DNA from: Hydrogenothermus marinus | Lineage (GTDB): Bacteria; Aquificota; Aquificia; Aquificales; Hydrogenothermaceae | Direction: 5' to 3' | Assembly: GCF_003688665.1 (NCBI RefSeq) | Contig: NZ_REFO01000012.1 | Location: 1-64,000 of the forward strand | DNA length: 64,000 bases | Program-made: the position numbers and the translations under genes | The notes under the pieces: model-generated | What the model was told of the DNA's origin: nothing | Seen by the model: the letters and a program-made list of their open reading frames with translations, nothing else | Database searches by the model: none | Shown: piece by piece, positions 11,942 to 23,148 of the stretch | How positions within the stretch are numbered: position 1 is the stretch's first letter | Layout: the number at the start of each line of letters is the position of its first letter

Positions 11942-12542
11942 TTTAATTTTTTTTACGACAGTTTTTGCAAAGGATTTTAATTTAAAAATAAAAAATTTGC
12001 CAGATTCCTATAAAGATATATTTAATAATTTTTTTTATGAAAATTTAAAGTTAAAAGATAATTCTTTAAGTATTGATATAGATATTACTTGGATAGTTCT
12101 TTCTTATAATATATGTTTTTTTTTGAAAAAGGAGAATAAGCCTGTAGAGAATATATGCTTTACATCTAATAGTGGAGAAGATTTACTGACTGATATAGGA
12201 AAAGCTTTAAGTAATTCAAAATATTTATCTTTAAAACAAAAAATAAAAACAAAAAAAATAAATTTAGAAATAATAACAACTAAAATTCCTACAGAAAAAA
12301 GATTTAGAGTTATATCCAGAAAAGGAGATACACTAATAGATTATAAAAATGTCTTTTTTAAAAGGAAAGCAAAAAACATAGATGTTAAAATAGAAGACGC
12401 AATAATCACAGGTGATATAATTATAATCTCCAAAGATTATGCTACATATTTGCTGAAAAAGTTTTTAAATGGTTATAAAATAAATAAGATTTATTTAAAT
12501 AAAACAGAAATAGGAGGAAAAAATGGCAAAAATTTATTATGA
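11910..12542 (+). CDS. Unknown exported protein within the ilv operon
   Basis: About 210 residues from a GTG at 11910. This start is chosen because it puts a textbook signal peptide at the N terminus ([19 protein letters not shown], cleavage before KDF); an earlier in-frame start at 11877 would bury it. The mature part is lysine-rich with many beta-like segments and no motif I recognise. It overlaps ilvN by 32 nt and ilvC by 20 nt, so it is embedded in a biosynthetic operon although predicted to leave the cytoplasm. Single cysteines occur, and no lipobox is seen. Confidence 0.6.
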   Translation: MNLKKILIIFNLIFFTTVFAKDFNLKIKNLPDSYKDIFNNFFYENLKLKDNSLSIDIDITWIVLSYNICFFLKKENKPVENICFTSNSGEDLLTDIGKALSNSKYLSLKQKIKTKKINLEIITTKIPTEKRFRVISRKGDTLIDYKNVFFKRKAKNIDVKIEDAIITGDIIIISKDYATYLLKKFLNGYKINKIYLNKTEIGGKNGKNLL

Positions 12543-13521
12543 CAATGATGCATCCTTAGATGTATTAAAGGATAAAACGGTAGCTATTATTGGTTATGGT
12601 TCACAAGGACATGCACATGCATTAAATTTAAAAGATAGTGGAATAAATGTTGTAATAGGACTTTATGCAGGTAGCCGTTCTATAGAAAAAGCTAAAGCAG
12701 ATGGATTTGAAGTTTTATCTCCAGATGATGCTGCTAAAAAAGCAGATGTTGTAATGATGTTAATTCCTGATACAATCCAACCTGAAGTTTATCAAACTGC
12801 GATTTTACCAAACTTAGATGAAGGAAATGCACTTGCATTTGCCCATGGATTTAATATTCATTTTGATCAAATAATACCACCACCTTACATAGATGTATTT
12901 ATGGTAGCTCCAAAAGGACCTGGACATCTTGTAAGATGGCAGTATGAAGAAGGTAAAGGTGTTCCTGGCCTTGTAGCAGTACATCAAGATTTTACAGGAA
13001 AAGCTAAGGATATAGCTCTTGCTTATGCAAAAGGTATTGGATGTACTAGAGCAGGCCTTATTGAAACTACTTTCAAAGAAGAAACAGAAACAGATCTTTT
13101 TGGAGAGCAGGCAGTTCTTTGTGGTGGAGCTACTGCATTAATAAAAGCAGGTTTTGAAACTTTAATAGAAGCTGGTTATCAACCAGAGGTTGCATATTTT
13201 GAATGTTTACATGAACTTAAACTTATAGTTGATTTAATATATCAATATGGAATATCAGGAATGAGATATTCTATATCTGATACTGCAAGATATGGTGATG
13301 TTACAAGAGGAGAAAGAATTTATGAAGCAGTAAAACCTATCCATAAAAAAATACTTGAAGAAATACAAAAAGGTGAGTTTGCAAAAGAATGGGTACTTGA
13401 AAATGTAGCAGGAAGACCTCACTTTAATGCTCTTGTAAAAAGAGATGAACAACATCCTGTTGAAGAAGTAGGAAGACAATTAAGAAAAATGATGCCTTGG
13501 CTTGAAGGAAAAGGACTATAA
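12523..13521 (+). CDS. ilvC: Ketol-acid reductoisomerase
   Basis: 332 residues, class I (short) form. Isomerises and reduces acetolactate to 2,3-dihydroxyisovalerate with NAD(P)H and Mg2+. The Rossmann motif [17 protein letters not shown] is at about 24-40, and the cofactor-specificity loop reads [12 protein letters not shown]. The second domain carries the metal ligands in the [12 protein letters not shown] and [13 protein letters not shown] regions. A TAGGAGG ribosome site precedes the ATG, which lies inside the end of the upstream unknown gene. The next gene starts directly after its stop. Confidence 0.96.
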   Translation: MAKIYYDNDASLDVLKDKTVAIIGYGSQGHAHALNLKDSGINVVIGLYAGSRSIEKAKADGFEVLSPDDAAKKADVVMMLIPDTIQPEVYQTAILPNLDEGNALAFAHGFNIHFDQIIPPPYIDVFMVAPKGPGHLVRWQYEEGKGVPGLVAVHQDFTGKAKDIALAYAKGIGCTRAGLIETTFKEETETDLFGEQAVLCGGATALIKAGFETLIEAGYQPEVAYFECLHELKLIVDLIYQYGISGMRYSISDTARYGDVTRGERIYEAVKPIHKKILEEIQKGEFAKEWVLENVAGRPHFNALVKRDEQHPVEEVGRQLRKMMPWLEGKGL

Positions 13522-14145
13522 ATGAATTTTACAAGTAAAAGAAAAGCTTTAAAAAAGACTTATGAACCATTTGGGGTATTGTTGGCAAAAAGCCACATTA
13601 CCCCTAATATTATTACAATAATTTCTATAATTTTAGGAGTTCTTTCTGCTTATTTCTTTTTTATTCATAAACCTTTCACAGGTGCTATGCTTTTATTTTT
13701 TAGTGGATTTTTTGATTTAATGGATGGCGTAGTAGCAAGAGAAACAGATAGAGCTTCTAAATTTGGAGCAGTTTTTGACTGGCTTGCAGATAAATTTGTA
13801 GATGGCTTTGTATTATTTGCAATAGGAATGGCTTACTCAACTCCATGGATAACAATTTTGGCTGTAGTGACTAACCAACTGCATACATTTATAAAACCTG
13901 TTGTTTATTCAGAAATTGGATTTTCTGAAAGAAAAAAAGGAAAAATAGATGATCCTCTTGAAGGAATTGGATTTTTCGGAAGACCTGAAACTATGCTTAC
14001 AATTATAATTTTTGCTATTTTTGAACATTTTAAAATATTTGGTGGATTAGAGTTTGGATTTAAAGTAATAGCAGTTTTAACTATTTTATCTTTAATGCAA
14101 AGAATTTTTTATCTTTATATAAAATATAACAAGCAATACGATTAA
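13522..14145 (+). CDS. CDP-alcohol phosphatidyltransferase (inositol-phosphate-type candidate)
   Basis: 207 residues, about six TM helices. The complete CDP-alcohol transferase signature D-x2-DG-x2-AR-x8-G-x3-D-x3-D is present (DLMDGVVARE...GAVFDWLADK, about 72-97). A downstream FFGRPETMLTI segment resembles the RPE motif of archaetidylinositol-phosphate and phosphatidylinositol-phosphate synthases more than classical PgsA. Together with the inositol-1-phosphate synthase at 47378, this hints at inositol phospholipid synthesis. Family membership is clear; substrate is inference, and phosphatidylglycerophosphate synthase remains possible. It begins right after ilvC. Confidence 0.8.
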   Translation: MNFTSKRKALKKTYEPFGVLLAKSHITPNIITIISIILGVLSAYFFFIHKPFTGAMLLFFSGFFDLMDGVVARETDRASKFGAVFDWLADKFVDGFVLFAIGMAYSTPWITILAVVTNQLHTFIKPVVYSEIGFSERKKGKIDDPLEGIGFFGRPETMLTIIIFAIFEHFKIFGGLEFGFKVIAVLTILSLMQRIFYLYIKYNKQYD

Positions 14146-14156
14146 AGGGGAATCAG

Positions 14157-14822
14157 ATGAACCGTCCTTATACTATTATAGTTTCAGAAGTAACTGTTGA
14201 TGGTAAATTAACTTTAAGAAGAGGATATTCTTCTAAAGAGATTATGCAGTTTATGGATGAAGAAGCAACAAGATATTTACATCAGATTAGAGCAAAAGTT
14301 GATGGTATTATGGTTGGAGCAGAAACAGTAAGAACAGACAATCCATTTTTAACAGTTAGATATGTAGAAGGTAAAAATCCAACAAGAATTATTCCAACTT
14401 CAAGGGCAGATATTCCTTTAGATGCAAATATTTTACAAAAGCATGCACCAACTATAATTATTACTACTGAAAAAGCACCTGAGGATAAAGTTAAGGCTTT
14501 AGAAGAAAAAGTAGAAGTTATAAGATGTGGTGAAGATAAAGTAGATTTAATAAAAATGATGGATATTCTATATAAAAAAGGAATTAAAAATTTAATGGTT
14601 GAAGGTGGAGCTACTTTAAATTGGCAACTTTTTAAATATGGATTAGTAGATGAAGTTAGATTAATACATATGCCATTTATAATAGGAGGAAAAGATACTC
14701 CAACTTTAGTAGATGGAGAAGGTTTTAAATCCTTAGATGAAGTTGTAAAACTAAAATTAAGATCACACTTTTTAAGAGGTTCCCATTTAATAACAGAATG
14801 GGAGGTAAAGTTTGAAGATTAA
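14157..14822 (+). CDS. Archaeal-type diaminopyrimidine 5'-phosphate reductase (riboflavin pathway)
   Basis: 221 residues of the RibD C-terminal/DHFR-like fold without a deaminase domain. Motifs: RPYTIIVSEVTVDGKL at the N terminus, AKVDGIMVGAETVRTDNPFL at about 46-65, and the NADPH-binding MVEGGATLNWQL at about 146-157. It predicts reduction of the ribosylamino-pyrimidinone phosphate in the order used by archaea and fungi (reduction before deamination). Bacteria normally use bifunctional RibD/RibG. It overlaps moaD by 11 nt. The fold is certain; exact reaction order is inferred from the stand-alone form. Confidence 0.8.
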   Translation: MNRPYTIIVSEVTVDGKLTLRRGYSSKEIMQFMDEEATRYLHQIRAKVDGIMVGAETVRTDNPFLTVRYVEGKNPTRIIPTSRADIPLDANILQKHAPTIIITTEKAPEDKVKALEEKVEVIRCGEDKVDLIKMMDILYKKGIKNLMVEGGATLNWQLFKYGLVDEVRLIHMPFIIGGKDTPTLVDGEGFKSLDEVVKLKLRSHFLRGSHLITEWEVKFED

Positions 14823-15057
14823 ACTTCTTTATTTTTCTTCTATAAAAGATAAATTAAAAAAATCTTCTGAAGAGTTAGAAATAAAAGATAATTCTTCTAT
14901 AAATGATTTAATAAATATATTAAAGGAAAAATATCCTCAAATTAGCCAAAATCTTGATAATGTAATGTTTGCAGTAAATGAAGAATATCAAGATAAAGAA
15001 TATATTTTAAAAGATGGAGATAATGTGGCAGTAATACCACCTGTAAGCGGTGGATAA
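14812..15057 (+). CDS. moaD: Molybdopterin synthase sulfur-carrier subunit
   Basis: 81 residues with a ubiquitin-like fold pattern, ending in PPVSGG. The C-terminal Gly-Gly is the residue pair that is adenylated and thiocarboxylated to donate sulfur to molybdopterin. The start is a TTG with GGAGG at 14801-14805, inside the upstream reductase gene. A cysteine desulfurase that could feed sulfur to it lies one gene downstream. ThiS-like carriers look similar, but the FAVNEEYQDKEYILKDGDNVAVIPPVSGG ending, split here as FAVNEEYQDKEY plus DGDNVAVIPPVSGG, favours MoaD. Confidence 0.88.
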   Translation: MKIKLLYFSSIKDKLKKSSEELEIKDNSSINDLINILKEKYPQISQNLDNVMFAVNEEYQDKEYILKDGDNVAVIPPVSGG

Positions 15058-15977
15058 TGTTTGAATCTTTACTTCTTTCTAAGAATCTATTTGAAGTAAT
15101 TCTTTTTTTTAGTCTTGGATATTTTTCAAGAAAAACAAAATTTCTTCCAGAAGAAACTTCTGATTATTTAGTAAAATTTATAATTAATATAGCATTTCCA
15201 GCTCTTGTAATTTATAACATATATTACTTACATATAACTAAAAATCTTTTATTTATTATAATTTCTGGCTGGTTTGTTATATTTTTTTCAATATTTATAT
15301 CATATTTTATTGGGAAACTATTAAAACTTAATAAACCTTCTCTTGCTACATTTATAATGATGTCAACATTTGGAAATACTTCCTTTGTAGGTTTCCCTTA
15401 TTTAAAAGCTTTTCTTGGTGAAGAAAGCTTAAAATATGGAGTAGTTTTTGATCAGCTTGCATCTTTTTTACCTGTTTCTTTACTTTCTGGATTTATTTTG
15501 GCTTATGGAAGTGGCAAAAAAGCAAATATTGATATAAAAAAAGTAATTACTTTTCCACCTTTTATAGCTCTTATTTTTGGATTTTTAGTAGCTCAATTTC
15601 CAGTTCCCAAATTTATTTTAAATTCTTTAAAGGATATTGGAGATACTGTAATCCCCCTTGCTATTTTTTCAGTTGGAATGAATTTAAAACTTTCTTTTGC
15701 TCTTTTTGAAAAAAGAAATGTTTTTTTTATACTTTTAATAAAGATGATATTTGTTCCTTTATTGGTTTTAACAGTCTTAAAAATTTCAGGAATTAATCTA
15801 TCTATCCAATTAAAAACATTTATGTTAGAAATATCTATGCCTCCAATGGTTTTAGCATCTATTTTAGTTATAAATGAAAAGTTAAATAAAGATATGGCAG
15901 TTTCTGCTGTTGGAATTGGTATTATAATTAGTTTTATAACTCTTCCTTTTATTTATTATTTAATGGAGAGTATATAA
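15057..15977 (+). CDS. AEC (auxin efflux carrier) family transporter
   Basis: 306 residues with about ten TM helices in two repeats of five, matching the AEC/BART superfamily. Characteristic stretches are ALVIYNIYYL near 45, TFGNTSFVGFPYLKAFLGEESL near 100-120 with the broken helix (asparagine and prolines), and the symmetric SVGMNLKLSF and MPPMVLASILVINE in the second half. Bacterial members export or import small carboxylates; the substrate here is unknown. The ATG overlaps the moaD stop by one base. Confidence 0.8.
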   Translation: MFESLLLSKNLFEVILFFSLGYFSRKTKFLPEETSDYLVKFIINIAFPALVIYNIYYLHITKNLLFIIISGWFVIFFSIFISYFIGKLLKLNKPSLATFIMMSTFGNTSFVGFPYLKAFLGEESLKYGVVFDQLASFLPVSLLSGFILAYGSGKKANIDIKKVITFPPFIALIFGFLVAQFPVPKFILNSLKDIGDTVIPLAIFSVGMNLKLSFALFEKRNVFFILLIKMIFVPLLVLTVLKISGINLSIQLKTFMLEISMPPMVLASILVINEKLNKDMAVSAVGIGIIISFITLPFIYYLMESI

Positions 15978-17105
15978 ATGGAAATATACTTAGATGGTGC
16001 TGCTACAACAAGAGTTTTTAATGAAATTGTTGAATCATTACCTACCCTTACAAAAAGATATTATGCAAATCCAAACTCTATCCATTTTGCCGGACAAGAA
16101 GTAAAAAATAAGATAGAAAAAGTAAGATTTTTAATAGCAGAAACTTTAAATCTAAATTATGAAGATATAATATTTACTTCTGGGGCAACAGAAAGTAATA
16201 ACACAGTTCTTAAATCATTGTTATTTAGTAATAATGAAAAAGATGAAATAATTGTATCTCCTATTGAACATAAATCAGTTTTAGTTCCAATAAAATTTTT
16301 AGCAAAAAATGGATATAAAATAAGATTTTTAAACCTAAATAAAAATGGCTTAATAGATATAGATGACTTAAAATCTAAAATAAGTAAGAAGACTGCTTTA
16401 GTAGCAGTAATACATGGAAATAATGAAACAGGGGTTATTCAAGATATAGAAAGCATAGGAAAAATTTGTAAAGAAAAAGAAATTCCATTTTTTTCAGATA
16501 TAGTTCAAACTTTTTTAAAGGAAGACATAAATGCAGAATATATTGATTTTTTATCAGTTTCTGGACATAAAATAAATGCTTTAAAAGGAATAGGCTTTTT
16601 ATATAAAGGAAAAGATATAACTCCTTTACTTCATGGTGGAGGGCAAGAAGAAGGCTTTAGAAGTGGAACTCAAAACACAACAGGAATATTAAGCTTAGGT
16701 ATGGCAATAGAAAAATGGATAGAAAATAAAGAAAAATATAGAAATATGCTAAAAAAATTAAGAGATAATTTTGAAGAAAAATTAAAAGAAAAAATACCAG
16801 ATATTGAAATTGTTAGTGAAAATACAAAAAGAGTTTCACATATATCAAATATTATTTTCCCAAAAGTTGATGCTCAATCAATGCTTTTAGCATTAAGTAG
16901 TAAAGGGGTTTATGTTTCTTCTGGTTCTGCTTGCTCAAGTGGAACACCTACTCCTTCTCATGTTTTACTTGCTTATGGATATAGTGAAGAAGAAGCTTTA
17001 AGATCTTTAAGATTTTCATTTGATATTTTCTCTACTGAAGAAGAAGTGGATATAGCTGTAAATATTATTTATGATACTTTTAAAAATCTTTATGAGCTTC
17101 TTTAA
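15978..17105 (+). CDS. Cysteine desulfurase (IscS/NifS family)
   Basis: 375 residues. PLP enzyme that removes sulfur from cysteine for Fe-S clusters, tRNA thiolation or molybdopterin. The PLP lysine is in SVSGHKINALKGIG (about residue 198). The persulfide cysteine is in SSGSACSSGTPTPSHVL (about 318), an IscS/NifS-type mobile loop. The N terminus YLDGAATTRVFNEI is standard. It is slightly short of the 400 residues usual for IscS. No iscU follows; it lies just behind moaD and the AEC transporter. Its stop overlaps a convergent flgM-like gene by 4 nt. Confidence 0.9.
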   Translation: MEIYLDGAATTRVFNEIVESLPTLTKRYYANPNSIHFAGQEVKNKIEKVRFLIAETLNLNYEDIIFTSGATESNNTVLKSLLFSNNEKDEIIVSPIEHKSVLVPIKFLAKNGYKIRFLNLNKNGLIDIDDLKSKISKKTALVAVIHGNNETGVIQDIESIGKICKEKEIPFFSDIVQTFLKEDINAEYIDFLSVSGHKINALKGIGFLYKGKDITPLLHGGGQEEGFRSGTQNTTGILSLGMAIEKWIENKEKYRNMLKKLRDNFEEKLKEKIPDIEIVSENTKRVSHISNIIFPKVDAQSMLLALSSKGVYVSSGSACSSGTPTPSHVLLAYGYSEEEALRSLRFSFDIFSTEEEVDIAVNIIYDTFKNLYELL

Positions 17106-17314
17106 TTTTCTTGGTCTGTTTCAAAAAATCTAAGTATTTTCTCTGCTACTTTTTCAGGATCAATATTATATTTATTTTCTTTTATTAATCTTTTTAATAT
17201 CTCAATTTTTTCTTTTTTTTGCATATTTTCCTCCAAAAGAATTTCTTCCAATTTTTCTATATCCTCATCAGATAATTTTTCTTTTAAAAGCTTTTTTATT
17301 TCTTTTTTATCCAA
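17102..17314 (-). CDS. flgM: FlgM-like anti-sigma-28 factor candidate
   Basis: 70 residues, highly charged and helical. The C-terminal part EILKRLIKENKYNIDPEKVAEKILRFF matches, piece by piece, the FlgM pattern of helix, short Gly/Asn-Tyr turn, [I/V]D-x-E-K-[V/I]-A-x-K-[I/L]-L (here IEILKRLIKENKYN then IDPEKVAEKILRFF). FlgM binds the flagellar sigma factor FliA until hook completion. The start is a TTG with AAAGG upstream. There are no flagellar genes nearby, and the gene converges on the cysteine desulfurase. Recognition is by motif only. Confidence 0.55.
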   Translation of the reverse strand: MDKKEIKKLLKEKLSDEDIEKLEEILLEENMQKKEKIEILKRLIKENKYNIDPEKVAEKILRFFETDQEN

Positions 17315-17384
17315 AAAAAGAACCTTTTTTTAAATTGTTAAATAGATTTTCGGTATAATATATAAATTCTTAAGAGGTTAAGAT

Positions 17385-17999
17385 ATGATATTATCCATAG
17401 ATACTTTTTCTGAAGTTTTAGGTTTAGCTCTTTTAGATAGAGAAAATAAGGTAAGGTTTTTTGTAAATTATTATAAGCCTAAACCTTTTTCAGAAAGTAT
17501 AATAACTGAGATTGATAGGCTTTTTAAAGAGTTTGAAATTAATAAAAAGGATTTAAAAGCAATAGCTGTAAATAAAGGTCCCGGTGCATATACTGGTCTT
17601 AGAATAGGTATTACAGCTGCTAAAATTATTTCTTATGCTCTAAGTATTGATATTTATTCGTATGAAAGCCTTTATACAATGGCATATAGATATAAACATT
17701 TTAATGGAAGAATAATATCTACCATTTATGCAGGAAAAGGGGAAGTTTACATTCGCAAATTTATATCTAATGGAAAAGATTTAAAACCTTTAACTGAAAA
17801 TTTATTAATAAAAAAGAAAGAACTTGATAAATATATAGATAAAGATGCTTTAATTATACAAAAAAATCTAAATGATCTTTTACAAAATGCTAAAGCTTTA
17901 AATACTTCTTTAGCATTAGATGGCCTTTTTTTAAGTTTAGAAAAAAATCTTAAAGAAAATCCTTTTACTTTAGAACCTGTTTATTTAAGAAAGGCTTAA
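17385..17999 (+). CDS. tsaB: tRNA t6A biosynthesis protein TsaB
   Basis: 204 residues of the ASKHA-fold YeaZ/TsaB family. N-terminal SIDTFSEVLGLALLD is the phosphate-1 strand-turn, and AVNKGPGAYTGLRIGI at about 63-78 is the family signature. TsaB scaffolds TsaD in making threonylcarbamoyladenosine on tRNA; its ATPase partner TsaE is at 1345. Start ATG with GAGG upstream. The C-terminal half is diverged, as is common. It converges with gyrB across a 175-nt gap that holds a structured palindromic element. Confidence 0.88.
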   Translation: MILSIDTFSEVLGLALLDRENKVRFFVNYYKPKPFSESIITEIDRLFKEFEINKKDLKAIAVNKGPGAYTGLRIGITAAKIISYALSIDIYSYESLYTMAYRYKHFNGRIISTIYAGKGEVYIRKFISNGKDLKPLTENLLIKKKELDKYIDKDALIIQKNLNDLLQNAKALNTSLALDGLFLSLEKNLKENPFTLEPVYLRKA

Positions 18000-18041
18000 A
18001 TCTTTTATTTTTTAAACTAATAACCTAAAAATAGAAAATAT

Positions 18042-18089
18042 GCTGGCACCAATCAGTTTGATAAATCAGAGATTTATGGTGCCTACAGC
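18042..18089. other. 48-nt element able to fold as a three-way junction
   Basis: Outer arms GGCACCA (18045-18051) and TGGTGCC (18077-18083) pair perfectly and extend with GCT (18042-18044) to AGC (18087-18089) past a 3-nt bulge. Inside are two abutting hairpins, ATCA-GTT-TGAT (52-62 of the local 18000s) and AAATC-AGA-GATTT (18063-18075). The element lies between the convergent tsaB and gyrB genes. No U tract follows directly on either strand, so a simple terminator is doubtful. The rest of 18000-18174 shows only AT-rich sequence and a palindrome GTTTAATTAAAC at 18169-18180. Confidence 0.5.
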
Positions 18090-18174
18090 CATTGATATAG
18101 CTTCTAATAAAGTTAATTTTTTTTCAGAAGATTTTGTCTCCCCCATATTATTTAAATCTCCATTTTTTGTTTAA

Positions 18175-20577
<2,403 letters not shown>

Positions 20578-20590
20578 TTACCTCTTTTTT

Positions 20591-21688
20591 TTAATCTATA
20601 TCCATAGGCATAATTATTGCCTTATATTTTTCATTTTCAATAGGCTGTACTACAGTCTGTCCTTTTGGATTTGTAAATTTCATACAAAATTTTTCTTCAT
20701 CTATAGGCTCTACTGCATCTATTACATATTTGGCATTAAAACCAATTACAAATTCATCTCCTTGATAATCTATATCAATTTCATCTACTGCTTCTCCATA
20801 TTCTTGAGAAAAACTTCTTAATGTTAATTTATTATCATTTAGTATAAATTTAACAGGTTTAGTGTCTCCTTCTATAACTGCAGATACTCTCTTTACTGCA
20901 TCTATTAGCTGCTTTTTATCTAATAAAATCTCTGCTGTAAATTCAGAAGGGAATACCTTAGTATAATCAGGGAATGCTCCTTCAAGTAGTCTACTCATTA
21001 ATATCCATTCTGGTGTTTTAAAAAATATATACTGTTCTTCTACTGCTATCTTTACATCTTCCATTCCTGTTAAGAGTTTTCTTAATTCATTTAAAGCTTT
21101 TTGAGGGATTATAGCTTCAACAGGATTTTCTATATTACCTGTTTTTTCTACTGTATAAAGGGCTAATCTATGACCATCTGTAGCAACAAAATCTATTTTA
21201 TCATCTCTACTTTTTAATAAAACTCCTTGAATAGCATATCTACTTTCTTCTTTTGAAACACAATAAAGGGTTTTTCTTATGGCATTTTGGATCTCATCTC
21301 CTGAAATAATAAATGATAAATCTTCTGGAAATTCTTTCATTTGAGGAAAATCTTCTACATTAGCTGTAGGTAAAGAGTATTTAGTTTTACCTGATTTTAT
21401 TTTTAATGTATTTCCTTCTAAGCTTATATTAACTTTATCTGTAGGAAGTAATCTTGATATGTCTGTAAGTCTTTTTGCATTAACACATGCAGAACCTTCT
21501 TCTTCTACTTGAGTAAACACAGAAAGCCTTATATGAGTTTCAAGATCTGTAGCCTCTATTATTAGTTTATTGTCTTCAGCCTTTAAAAGAAAGTTTGATA
21601 ATATAGGAAGAGCTGATTTTTTTTCTGTAGCAGAGATGGCTTTTTTTAGTATATTTTGTAAATCTGTTTTGTCTATTATTATCTTCAA
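20591..21688 (-). CDS. dnaN: DNA polymerase III sliding clamp (beta subunit)
   Basis: 365 residues in three clamp domains of about 120 residues each. Recognisable segments are IQGVLLKSRDDKIDFVATDGHRLALY in the middle and the C-terminal IENEKYKAIIMPMDID, which contains the conserved P-M-R/D ending. The start is a TTG at 21686-21688 with AGGAGG 9 nt upstream; no ATG fits as well. Its partner downstream is gyrB. The neighbouring dnaA or recF genes often seen with dnaN are absent. Confidence 0.95.
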   Translation of the reverse strand: MKIIIDKTDLQNILKKAISATEKKSALPILSNFLLKAEDNKLIIEATDLETHIRLSVFTQVEEEGSACVNAKRLTDISRLLPTDKVNISLEGNTLKIKSGKTKYSLPTANVEDFPQMKEFPEDLSFIISGDEIQNAIRKTLYCVSKEESRYAIQGVLLKSRDDKIDFVATDGHRLALYTVEKTGNIENPVEAIIPQKALNELRKLLTGMEDVKIAVEEQYIFFKTPEWILMSRLLEGAFPDYTKVFPSEFTAEILLDKKQLIDAVKRVSAVIEGDTKPVKFILNDNKLTLRSFSQEYGEAVDEIDIDYQGDEFVIGFNAKYVIDAVEPIDEEKFCMKFTNPKGQTVVQPIENEKYKAIIMPMDID

Positions 21689-21783
21689 AGGAAAAGCCTC
21701 CTAATTGATATAATTAATATTTTATCATACTCAAATAGGTGTTAAAATAATTAAACTTAGGTAATTAAATAGAGAGGGCTATA

Positions 21784-23148
21784 TTGTTTACAAAGATTCA
21801 AGAATCTAAATGGTTAAAAGCTATTCTTTTTATAACAACATTTGCATTTGTAGGAACTGGGTTTGTAGCTTTAATAGTTTATAAACTTTCTGGTGAAATT
21901 TCAGGGGTAGCACAAGTTAATGGTATTGATATAACTCCTCAAGAGTTTATGTATGAAGTAAATAAAGTAGAAGCTCAACTACAAAATCAAGGACAAGATA
22001 TATCAGCTTTTAGAAAGATTATATATTCTCAAGTTCTCAATAATATAATTGACAGAGAACTTTTATATCAGTTTGCAAAAAAAGAAGGAATAGATGCAAA
22101 AGATGATGAAGTGAAAATGGTAATTGTTAGTATTCCTGCATTTCAAAAAAATGGAAAATTTGACCAAAATTTACTTATAAATTATCTCAAATCTGCAGGT
22201 ATATCAATGCAACTTTTTGAAGAGATATTAAAAAAGCAATTAACTGTAGGACATATTGTATCTATGTTAAAAGCAGGATTTTATATTACAGATTATGAGG
22301 TAAAAACCATACTTGAAAAATATTTTTCTACTATAAATGGAGAAATTTTAATTATTAAACCTACAGTTAAAGTTTCTGAAAAAGAGATTAAAGATTATTA
22401 TGAAAAAAACAAAGATAAATTTGCAGAAAAAGAAGGCAAAAAAATAAAAGTTTATAAAATACCTTTATCTGAAAAAGAAAAAGCACAACAGATTTTTACA
22501 AGTTTAAAATCAGGTAAAAAAGTAGAAGAAAAAGCCTATTTTGATGGATTATATTTAAAAGGTGAAACTACTAATTTACCAAAAGAAGTTATTAAGGCGT
22601 TAAACAATCTATCTGAAAACTCAAAGATAGAGTTTGTAAAAACAAAAGATGCTTTTTATCTTGTTTATTTTGAAGGTACTAAATCTATTCCAGCATCTTT
22701 TGATAAAGTAAAATCTAAAATTGAAAATATCCTAAAAGCTGAAAAAGAAAGAAAAATTGCTAAAGATATAAAACAAAAGTTAGAAAAAGAAAAGTCTAGT
22801 TCTTTAGAAGAAATTGCAAAAAAAATTAAAAATGCATCAGTCAAAATAGAAAAATTAAATAATGTTAAATATACACAGCTTCAAATAAAATATTTTATTA
22901 ATTTAGAGGATATTAAAGACTTAATTAAAAAAGGAAAAGGTATCTCTAAACCATTATTAGCTGGAAATAAAGTTTTAGTTGTAAAAATTGATAAAATAAA
23001 TCCACCTTCTAAAGAAGAGTATGAAAAAATAGTCAAATCTATAAAGCCACAGATAGAAAATCAAAAGTTTCAAGATATTATAGATATGCTTGTTAATAAA
23101 CTTAGAGATGAAGCAGAAATAAAAATAAATAAAAGATATTTACAATAA
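21784..23148 (+). CDS. PpiD/SurA-type periplasmic folding chaperone
   Basis: 454 residues. One N-terminal TM anchor (about 12-36) behind a short cytoplasmic MFTKIQESKWLK, a layout typical of PpiD. A SurA-N-like helical domain follows (about 45-180, including VNGIDITPQEF and INYLKSAGISMQLFEEILK). The segment at about 215-305 is parvulin-like in length and strand pattern, but I cannot see a convincing active site, so isomerase activity is uncertain. The start is TTG 21784 after GAGAGG. It shares the 95-nt divergent region with dnaN, and its stop overlaps the next ATG. Confidence 0.75.
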   Translation: MFTKIQESKWLKAILFITTFAFVGTGFVALIVYKLSGEISGVAQVNGIDITPQEFMYEVNKVEAQLQNQGQDISAFRKIIYSQVLNNIIDRELLYQFAKKEGIDAKDDEVKMVIVSIPAFQKNGKFDQNLLINYLKSAGISMQLFEEILKKQLTVGHIVSMLKAGFYITDYEVKTILEKYFSTINGEILIIKPTVKVSEKEIKDYYEKNKDKFAEKEGKKIKVYKIPLSEKEKAQQIFTSLKSGKKVEEKAYFDGLYLKGETTNLPKEVIKALNNLSENSKIEFVKTKDAFYLVYFEGTKSIPASFDKVKSKIENILKAEKERKIAKDIKQKLEKEKSSSLEEIAKKIKNASVKIEKLNNVKYTQLQIKYFINLEDIKDLIKKGKGISKPLLAGNKVLVVKIDKINPPSKEEYEKIVKSIKPQIENQKFQDIIDMLVNKLRDEAEIKINKRYLQ

